Shown here in pieces: positions 1-5,218 of a DNA stretch of 7,466 nucleotides. Made by a program: the position numbers and the translations under genes. The stretch's first letter is position 1. Every line of letters starts with the position of its first letter. The stretch comes from an uncultured Collinsella sp. (GTDB lineage Bacteria; Actinomycetota; Coriobacteriia; Coriobacteriales; Coriobacteriaceae): positions 1 to 7,466 of the forward strand of contig CABSMN010000049.1 in NCBI GenBank assembly GCA_902478765.1, written 5' to 3'. The notes under the pieces were generated by a model. The model was not told the DNA's origin and did not search any database. It saw nothing but the letters and a program-made list of their open reading frames with translations.

Positions 1-1
1 C

Positions 2-235
2 TCAATTGCTGGATATGATGTCACAAAAAGGGAGAGCGAGATTGATATACGCCCTTACGCAAAGCTGATTTCTTCTGTGACGTTATGGATGGGGCTGCTG
101 TTTTTCTTGTGGGCGGTAGAGGACTGGGTACGCGATTGGAATACCAGCGTTTTTGAAGTTTTGGTTCTACTTCTGTTCAGCTTGGCCTCTTTGTCGTTCG
201 TGCGGCTCGTTAGGTTTGTGTTTATGAGGCGATAG
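2..235 (+). CDS. C-terminal fragment of a small membrane protein (5' end outside window)
   Basis: An open frame runs in from the left edge and stops at TAG 233-235, giving 77 residues. It has two strongly hydrophobic segments: about residues 24-40 (LISSVTLWMGLLFFLWA) and about 51-70 (VFEVLVLLLFSLASLSFVRL). An acidic, Trp-containing linker (VEDWVRDWN) joins them, and the tail is basic (R-rich, ending MRR). This pattern fits two transmembrane helices with a positively charged end facing the cytoplasm. I do not recognise the family and assign no function. Codons are richer in A/T (for example TCA ATT, GAT ATA, TTA) than in the other genes of the window. The hydrophobic pattern supports real coding rather than a chance frame. 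The antisense frame over the same DNA has no such pattern. Confidence 0.55.
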   Translation, partial: SIAGYDVTKRESEIDIRPYAKLISSVTLWMGLLFFLWAVEDWVRDWNTSVFEVLVLLLFSLASLSFVRLVRFVFMRR

Positions 236-519
236 CCAGCGGAAGTGGCTGGACGACAAAATGGACCAATGCAGCCAATTGTCAATAGAATTTGATAGGC
301 TTGGCTTAACAGATTTACTCGAGGGCATATCCGTGGCGGGGGATAGGTTCTATCTTGTTGAGCACTTATTTGCATCAGGCAAAGTAAACCAAGAGTATCG
401 AAACGGTGCCCCCGGGCCCCGGGAGGGACTGCGGGGACGTTCGGCTAACTGCGGGTACGACCTATTTGCCCAATGTGTTCGGTTGAGATCGGAAATTAAC
501 CATCATGCGCCCCATAACG
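236..519. other. Intergenic stretch between the membrane protein and the 509-aa GGDEF gene
   Basis: This 284-base gap lies between a + strand gene and a - strand gene that point toward each other. The left part (to about 400) is AT-rich like the fragment before it. The right part is GC-rich, with CCCCGGG twice in tandem (410-416, 417-423) and an imperfect direct repeat (428-459). Just after the membrane-protein stop there is only a weak 5-bp hairpin (CCAGC 236-240 / GCTGG 248-252). I see no canonical hairpin-plus-T-tract terminator for either gene. A + strand open frame from 261 to 572 exists but lacks a ribosome binding site and runs antisense into the next gene, so I do not call it. Confidence 0.5.
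428..459. repeat. Imperfect direct repeat, two 12-mers with 20-bp period
   Basis: ACTGCGGGGACG (428-439) and ACTGCGGGTACG (448-459) differ at one base and start exactly 20 bp apart, close to two helical turns. They follow directly on the CCCCGGG tandem. The spacing would suit a direct-repeat protein site or a short dispersed genomic repeat, but nothing in the window decides between these and chance. Confidence 0.4.
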
Positions 520-2049
520 CTAGTCCAGCTTGGTGCCCGGTACTTGTGGTGCCTCTTCAAGTAGCGCTTTGAGCTCGTTCAAAATGGAAACGGGCTGTCG
601 GTCGACGGCATCTAGATGAAGTGTGGCCACACGAATGGGCGGCTGATATTCAAATGAGCCAAAGAGTACGGGCGACCCCAAGAACCGCTCGATTTCTTCT
701 GCGATCGCGTCGGTCTCTTCGGGATCGAATTCGTCGAAAAGCGCCACGAACATCGGTCCCGTCGAACGGAACAGACGACCCTTGCCGCGCGAACAATCCA
801 TGAGGCAGGCGGCGCTTTCCGCCAAAACGCGGTCGCCCGCATCAAAGCCAAAGCGGGCATTGACTCGAGCGATCTCGTCGATTTTAATGGCGACCAAGCT
901 CGCCTTGCGCGCCACGCGACGCATTTCGCCAATGGCGTTGACCAGGGCGTGGATATCGCCTAGACCGGTCACGGAATCAGTCGTATCTGCCAGGCTGCGG
1001 TTGATAATCATGCCCACGTACATGTTGGGCTCGGTATCGGTGCCGTCCAAACGGTAGCCCGTGCAGTCGCAAAGCACGTACGCTCCGGTAGCATCCATCA
1101 CGCGATACTGCATGTAATGGAAGTGCCACGCGCCGTTTACCACCATATCGAGCTCGCTGCGCACGTTGTCGCGGTCTTCGGGGTGAACGCGGGCAAGCCA
1201 CATATCGAGTGAGTTGTAGGGATGCTGGGAGGGTAGGTCGAAATCGCGCACGGCATTAATCGACCATTGCGATTCGCCGGTATCGAGGTTAAGGATAAAC
1301 GGATAGCGTGTCTCGGAGCTCATGGAGATCGCCTGGAACACGCGGTCGTTGCAAGGAAGTTGATCGGCAATCGGCCGCATCGGTGCGTTGTCTTCTTTCG
1401 GTTGCTGCACGCGGTGCATGAGCTTGTAGCGATACATTTTGCGATCGGCATCCATCGTCATCTGGCGACGCGTATCGCCTGCAAGCGGGTCGACGTGCGA
1501 GCAACCAAAACTAAAACTGGCGATCATGGGCGCCTTGCCGTCCGATGTTGCCTCGACAAGATCGGTACGTGTCCGCTCCAAGCGCTGCTCGAGCTCGGCT
1601 TCGCCTGTCGTGGGGGACACGAGTACAAATTCATCTCCACCGATACGGAACAGCATTTCATCGTGCTCCATGGTCTCGGTGAGCGCACGACAGATGCCCA
1701 GAATATAGCGGTTGCCCTCGGCGTGGCCAAACTTATCGTTGCAGTGCTTGAGGTGATCGATGTCAATATAGGCGCAGGTGAAGGGGGCGCCTTTGCGCCA
1801 GAGCTGATTGACATGGCGGTCGAGTCCACCGCGGTTGCCAAGATTGGTGAGCGAATCGATATAGGCGCTACGTTCGAGCCGCTGGCGTTCTTGTTGCAAG
1901 ACGGCGAGCGTTTTCTGCAGTTGCTCGCCGACGGCGCGCAACTCCGTGGGCAGCGCGTCAACGTCGAGCTCGGCGGTTGAGGCCCCGTTCGCAAGCCGCT
2001 GAAGATGGGCAATGATTGACTGCTCGCCCATGCGATACGACTCGTTCAT
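520..2049 (-). CDS. Diguanylate cyclase-type protein, GGDEF-PAS-degenerate GGDEF (509 aa)
   Basis: Predicted cytosolic protein with no transmembrane segment. Residues about 30-62 form a charged, coiled-coil-like linker. Residues about 63-212 form a GGDEF domain with metal-ligand Asp96 (YIDID), Asn104, GGDEF at 137-141 and the closing DADRKMYRYK. About 235-352 is a PAS_3-like fold (WLARVHPEDR at 284-293). About 357-460 is a second GGDEF-like domain whose motif has become TGPMF (430-434), so it should be inactive. The family condenses two GTP to c-di-GMP. Two things stand out in the first domain: the usual GHxxGD is GHAEGN, giving Asn113 where Asp reads guanine, and the inhibitory RxxD site is ExxE (128-131), so product feedback is not expected. 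The start is ATG 2049, with AAGGAGG on the - strand around 2059-2065 at good spacing. It lies downstream of, and is paralogous to, the 905-aa gene. Enzymatic activity is inferred from motifs only. Confidence 0.9.
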   Translation of the reverse strand: MNESYRMGEQSIIAHLQRLANGASTAELDVDALPTELRAVGEQLQKTLAVLQQERQRLERSAYIDSLTNLGNRGGLDRHVNQLWRKGAPFTCAYIDIDHLKHCNDKFGHAEGNRYILGICRALTETMEHDEMLFRIGGDEFVLVSPTTGEAELEQRLERTRTDLVEATSDGKAPMIASFSFGCSHVDPLAGDTRRQMTMDADRKMYRYKLMHRVQQPKEDNAPMRPIADQLPCNDRVFQAISMSSETRYPFILNLDTGESQWSINAVRDFDLPSQHPYNSLDMWLARVHPEDRDNVRSELDMVVNGAWHFHYMQYRVMDATGAYVLCDCTGYRLDGTDTEPNMYVGMIINRSLADTTDSVTGLGDIHALVNAIGEMRRVARKASLVAIKIDEIARVNARFGFDAGDRVLAESAACLMDCSRGKGRLFRSTGPMFVALFDEFDPEETDAIAEEIERFLGSPVLFGSFEYQPPIRVATLHLDAVDRQPVSILNELKALLEEAPQVPGTKLD

Positions 2050-2085
2050 GATGGATAACCTCCTTGGGTGACAGGATGCTCCGTA

Positions 2086-2120
2086 TCATATCCCCAATTC
2101 GGTTTGAATTGGGGATATGA
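2086..2120. promoter_or_regulatory. Perfect 15-bp inverted repeat between the two GGDEF genes
   Basis: TCATATCCCCAATTC (2086-2100) and its exact reverse complement (2106-2120) flank a 5-base loop, GGTTT. In the - strand transcript this would be a very stable hairpin ending about 21 nt before the ribosome binding site of the 509-aa gene. No T-tract follows on either strand, so it is not a textbook intrinsic terminator. A TATGAT on the - strand (2090-2085) overlaps its edge and resembles a -10 box, but no matching -35 is visible. It could be an operator, an mRNA-processing or stability hairpin that separates expression of the two genes, or a REP-like repeat. Confidence 0.8.
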
Positions 2121-2130
2121 GTTAGCCAAT

Positions 2131-2147
2131 GGGGACAAATGCTCCCC
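2131..2147. repeat. Short hairpin GGGGA/TCCCC beside the 15-bp repeat
   Basis: GGGGA (2131-2135) pairs with TCCCC (2143-2147) over a 7-base loop. Its arm resembles the arms of the neighbouring 15-bp repeat: CAATGGGGACA here against AATTGGGGATA there. On the - strand it comes first after the stop codon of the 905-aa gene. It may work with the larger hairpin or could compete weakly with it for pairing. Confidence 0.4.
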
Positions 2148-2176
2148 TAGACGGTGGTGTTTTGCGCGCAAGCGTA

Positions 2177-4894
2177 TCAGTTGTTATTGCCACCATCGAA
2201 CAATGCCTCAAAATCCTTCGCCGGCATGGGGCGGTAGTAGAGGAAGCCCTGAGCGTAGCGGGCGCCCATCTGTCGTAGCATGTTCGCCTGCTCATTTGTC
2301 TCGACGCCTTCGACCACGACGGGCAGATGGAGCGACTGCGCCATCTCGAGCATCGATGACACGATCTGCGCGCTGCGGCCTTGATCGCGGTCGGTGGGCA
2401 CAAAGGTGCGGTCGAGCTTGATGACGTCGACGTTGACGTTCTTGAGCATCGCGAGCGTGGACTGGCCGGTGCCAAAATCGTCCATATAGGTCGAAAAGCC
2501 GCGGGTGTGCAGGTCGGCTGTCAGTTTGTCCACGGCCTCGGACTCCCCCGTATAAGCCGTCTCGGTGATCTCGATACGCATGAGCTCGGGCGGTAGGTTG
2601 TATTGGGCGGCGAGCGCCCCCATATGTTCGGCAACGTCGCAGGCAAGGATATCCACGCGCGATACATTAAGCGAGACCGGAACCACGCGAAGTCCTCGAT
2701 CGATGCGCTCGCGCAGCCACGAGGCGACGCCCTGCCAAATGTACTTGTCGAGCGTCACCACAAAGCCGCTTTCCTCGAGTGCGGGGATAAACGTTGCGGG
2801 CGAAATGAGAGAGCCGTCTTTGTCGATCCAGCGTGTGAGCGCCTCGGCGCCAATGATCTCGCCGGTTTCCATATCAACCAGTGGCTGCAGGTAGTAGGTG
2901 ATGCGGTCGTTTGAGAGCGCATACTGGAACTCGGTGAGGGTGCGGTGAAACGCAACCTCGCGCTTGTATTCCTCGGGGCGAAAGACGGCAATGCGATCCT
3001 TAAAGTCGTTTTTCGCGCGCCGATTGGTAAACATGGCCTTGGCCTGTGCATCGATGGTGATTTCCTCGTTGGAGTCGATGGGGTAGACACCCATGGACGG
3101 CCAGAAACCTACGCCGTTATCATGCTTGGCCACGGCCTCGCGAACGCGGTTATAGATTTTATGGACGGTGTCGTGCTCAAAGGGGATGAGTACGCAAAAG
3201 TCATCTTGGCCCCAGTACCCTGCGACGCCCATCTCGGCATTCTCGATGTCTTTGAGGACCGTGCCCACATCGGCGAGCACGCGGTCGCCCTCGGCCTGTC
3301 CGTGCCATTCGTTAAACAGTCGCATATGACCCATGTCGACGGTGGCGATACACCAAGCGCCGCCGTGCCTTGTCTTAAGAAATGCGTTGGCACGCCGCAT
3401 AAACTCACTGGGTCGATAGAGGCCCGTGAGCGTATCGATGCGTTCGGCGACGGCGCTTTTGCGCTCAATCTCGGGTATGGGGAGGCTGTCGTTGGGTGCA
3501 AGCCCGCCGGCGGTGCGAAGACGACGGTCGAGTTCGCCTAAAACAGCGGTCGCTTGATTGATTAAGCGCTCGTAAAAGGCCGGGACGACAAGACAGACGG
3601 GGGTAATGGTGTCGTTCGCGATTCGAACAGGAGCGAAAACGGCCTCTTTAAGATGATGGGTCAGTTGCTCGAATGCCTCGTGGTCCAGATCGTTGCTGAG
3701 CACGACGAACTGGGCGTTTCGCGAGCGGAAGACGCGACTTCTGCCGCGGGTGATCGATAGCATGCGGCCTGCGTATTCGGCGAGCATGTTGTCGACAGCC
3801 TCGGCCCCGTAGAGCTCGTTGAACTTTGCCGTGCCACAAACGCGGACCGCTATAAGCCCCGTCTCGCAACGGTCGCGACGGCAGGCATCGATAGCGTTGA
3901 TCAGCATACGCTGCGTTCCGAGGCCCGTGGCGGCGTCGACGGTCTCGGCGAGTGAGTGGTTGACGAGCTCGCCGACATAGAGCGAGGGGGTATTTCCGTC
4001 GCCGTCGATACGAAACCCGCGAGCGCGGCAAAGGACGTAGTCGCCCGCGGCATTGCGCATGCGGTACTGCATGACGCGGCGGTGTTTGGAGCCGTTGTAG
4101 ATTTGGTCGATATCGCTGGTATAGGCCTCAAGGTCATCGGGATGGACACGCGTTTTCCAGTAATCGTGGCAGTTGTCGATATGCTCGGAAGGAAGACCGA
4201 GATCGCGCAAGGCGCCTTGTGACCAAAGGGTGCGATGCTTGTTCAAGTTCTCGATAAAGCAATAACGGCCTTCGTTGAGCATCGAAAAGGCATCGAAAAC
4301 GCGGTCGCTTATTTCGAAGTCGTCGGCGTGGACTTGCACGATATTGCGTCGATCAAGGTGCATGGCATGGCGCAGCTTGTAGTCGTACATGCGATGGTCG
4401 GCATCGAGTGTCATGCGATTGGAGGCTTCGCCCAGGGCGGGGTCGGCGTGTGCCACTCCGTAGCTAAACGAATGAGGCATCTCGGAATCGTTGTTCTTGA
4501 GCAGGACCGTTCGGCAGTGTTCCAGACGTTCGGCGAGGTCGTCCTCGGTCGCAATTGTAGATAGGATGGCAAACTCGTCGCCGCCTATGCGAAACGCCGC
4601 CTCGTCCACTTTCATATACAGTTTGAGATAAAGGCTTACCTGCAAGATGTAGCGGTTGCCCTCGTCATGCCCAAAGACGTCGTTGCAGTGCTTGAGATTG
4701 TCGATATCGATGAACGCCATGGTAACGGGGATGTCCTGCTCCCAGAGCTCCTCGAGGGAACGGGCAAAGCCGCCGCGGTTGCCAAGTCCGGTAAGCTGGT
4801 CGGTAAAGGCGGTCCTAATCAGATCATCCTGACGCTCGAGAAGGTCACGGATGGTCTTTTCGAGCGTTTCGGTGTAATTGCTGACAGTATCCAT
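2177..4894 (-). CDS. c-di-GMP turnover protein, GGDEF-PAS-GGDEF*-GGDEF*-EAL (905 aa)
   Basis: Five modules, no membrane segment. About 30-175: GGDEF domain with Asp63, Asn71 and GGDEF at 104-108; it has GHDEGN, hence Asn80 in place of the guanine-reading Asp, and no RxxD site (KxxE 95-98). About 195-315: PAS_3-like fold (WKTRVHPDD). About 320-440: dead GGDEF copy with RNAQF at 392-396. About 485-640: third GGDEF-like domain with Asp520, Asn528 and Asp537 kept but motif GQDDF (562-566), so it may bind GTP without cyclising it. About 650-900: EAL phosphodiesterase with every expected residue: EALTRW (Glu684), Asn743, EITE (Glu775/778), DDFGTG (805-810), KLDR (Lys826), EGVET (862-866) and QGF (882-884). 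The EAL domain should hydrolyse c-di-GMP to pGpG. The start is ATG 4894; TAG is the preceding in-frame codon, and the ribosome binding site is weak (AGAAAG). Whether synthesis or hydrolysis dominates cannot be read from sequence. Confidence 0.92.
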   Translation of the reverse strand: MDTVSNYTETLEKTIRDLLERQDDLIRTAFTDQLTGLGNRGGFARSLEELWEQDIPVTMAFIDIDNLKHCNDVFGHDEGNRYILQVSLYLKLYMKVDEAAFRIGGDEFAILSTIATEDDLAERLEHCRTVLLKNNDSEMPHSFSYGVAHADPALGEASNRMTLDADHRMYDYKLRHAMHLDRRNIVQVHADDFEISDRVFDAFSMLNEGRYCFIENLNKHRTLWSQGALRDLGLPSEHIDNCHDYWKTRVHPDDLEAYTSDIDQIYNGSKHRRVMQYRMRNAAGDYVLCRARGFRIDGDGNTPSLYVGELVNHSLAETVDAATGLGTQRMLINAIDACRRDRCETGLIAVRVCGTAKFNELYGAEAVDNMLAEYAGRMLSITRGRSRVFRSRNAQFVVLSNDLDHEAFEQLTHHLKEAVFAPVRIANDTITPVCLVVPAFYERLINQATAVLGELDRRLRTAGGLAPNDSLPIPEIERKSAVAERIDTLTGLYRPSEFMRRANAFLKTRHGGAWCIATVDMGHMRLFNEWHGQAEGDRVLADVGTVLKDIENAEMGVAGYWGQDDFCVLIPFEHDTVHKIYNRVREAVAKHDNGVGFWPSMGVYPIDSNEEITIDAQAKAMFTNRRAKNDFKDRIAVFRPEEYKREVAFHRTLTEFQYALSNDRITYYLQPLVDMETGEIIGAEALTRWIDKDGSLISPATFIPALEESGFVVTLDKYIWQGVASWLRERIDRGLRVVPVSLNVSRVDILACDVAEHMGALAAQYNLPPELMRIEITETAYTGESEAVDKLTADLHTRGFSTYMDDFGTGQSTLAMLKNVNVDVIKLDRTFVPTDRDQGRSAQIVSSMLEMAQSLHLPVVVEGVETNEQANMLRQMGARYAQGFLYYRPMPAKDFEALFDGGNNN

Positions 4895-4948
4895 GTTCTA
4901 AGCGGCTTTCTGAGGTCGGGGCGGATTGCGTCGGGCGAGCTCGTTGTG

Positions 4949-4980
4949 TACACGCGTCGTTGCTCAGCGTATTGCGTGTA
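4949..4980. repeat. 7-bp inverted repeat in the GGDEF/EAL leader
   Basis: TACACGC (4949-4955) and GCGTGTA (4974-4980) are exact reverse complements around an 18-base loop. The left arm also lies in the perfect palindrome GTGTACAC (4946-4953). It sits 55-86 bases upstream of the GGDEF/EAL start codon, so it could fold in the leader mRNA or bind a dimeric regulator. Confidence 0.45.
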
Positions 4981-5071
4981 TCCAGGCCTCCGCCTTGCTG
5001 CGTTGTTGGGTTACTTTGCCGGCTAATGTTCGCTGTTGATAACTGCTGAGTAGTATAAACAACAGTACAAA

Positions 5072-5104
5072 ATTATATAGGGGTGCCCATACTATGGGTG
5101 ACAA
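5072..5104 (-). promoter_or_regulatory. Candidate promoter of the GGDEF/EAL gene with palindrome in a long spacer
   Basis: On the - strand a -35-like TTGTCA (5104-5099, five of six match to TTGACA) is followed after 19 bp by TATATA (5079-5074). An overlapping TATAAT (5077-5072) would give a 21-bp spacer. The spacer contains the perfect dyad CCCATA-G-TATGGG (5098-5086), adjoining the -35. A dyad inside an overlong 19-20 bp spacer is the hallmark of promoters controlled by MerR-family activators. No MerR gene is in the window, so the regulator is unknown and the promoter call is tentative. Confidence 0.4.
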
Positions 5105-5168
5105 TTATTTGCCAAGCGGTAACACGACGATGCGATGTTCGATGAAAATGCGACTGAGACGATATATG

Positions 5169-5197
5169 TTGACGGGTATACTTGTCCCGTTTAAAAA
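5169..5197 (+). promoter_or_regulatory. Candidate promoter of the patatin gene
   Basis: TTGACG (5169-5174) and TAAAAA (5192-5197) are separated by exactly 17 bp just ahead of the patatin start, which would place transcription start near 5204 and leave a very short leader. TATACT at 5177-5182 is an alternative -10 but has only a poor -35 partner (CTGAGA). Assigned by eye. Confidence 0.35.
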
Positions 5198-5209
5198 CGC
5201 AGAAACGGG
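5186..5209 (+). promoter_or_regulatory. Inverted repeat covering the patatin ribosome binding site
   Basis: CCCGTTT (5186-5192) pairs exactly with AAACGGG (5203-5209). The right arm is the GGGG-rich stretch that must serve as ribosome binding site for ATG 5219. The left arm can alternatively pair with ACGGG (5172-5176). If transcription begins well upstream these would be mutually exclusive RNA folds that hide or free the site. If it begins near 5204 the dyad acts only as DNA. Confidence 0.35.
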
Positions 5210-5218
5210 GATGATCGC

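Larger units (their letters stand above)
4895..5218. other. Divergent control region between the GGDEF/EAL gene and the patatin gene
   Basis: This 324-base region separates genes that read outward from it. The half next to the GGDEF/EAL gene is GC-rich and holds a TACACGC/GCGTGTA dyad. The centre (about 5035-5115) is AT-rich and holds candidate - strand promoter elements around a CCCATA-C-TATGGG palindrome. The right end holds a candidate + strand promoter and a dyad over the patatin ribosome binding site. If the - strand promoter is real, the GGDEF/EAL mRNA has a leader of about 170 nt. I could not match that leader to a c-di-GMP riboswitch or other known riboswitch by eye. A 42-codon + strand frame (5094-5222) overlaps the patatin start and is treated under findings. 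Confidence 0.6.

Noticed and set aside
55..375. - strand frame of 106 codons
   Set aside because: Antisense to the hydrophobic membrane-protein frame, with no family resemblance and no supporting start signal.
261..572. + strand frame of 103 codons starting MDQCSQLSIEF
   Set aside because: No ribosome binding site. It crosses the AT-rich/GC-rich boundary with an abrupt change of codon style and overlaps the end of the real 509-aa gene antisense. The first 50 residues look somewhat protein-like, so an eroded gene remnant cannot be excluded.
1267..1980. + strand frame of 237 codons inside the 509-aa gene
   Set aside because: Mirror of a strongly motif-supported GGDEF gene. Long antisense frames are expected in high-GC DNA.
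2121..2176. Intrinsic terminator directly after the 905-aa gene
   Set aside because: The only stems nearby are not followed by a T-tract on the - strand, so continuation into the 509-aa gene remains possible.
2945..3541. + strand frame of 198 codons inside the 905-aa gene
   Set aside because: Antisense shadow of the middle GGDEF-like domains, without recognisable domain or ribosome binding site.
4895..5071. c-di-GMP (GEMM) riboswitch in the GGDEF/EAL leader
   Set aside because: The leader has fragments such as GGCAAAG and GGAGGCCTGG that recall such elements, but the conserved receptor and tetraloop segments are not present in the right order.
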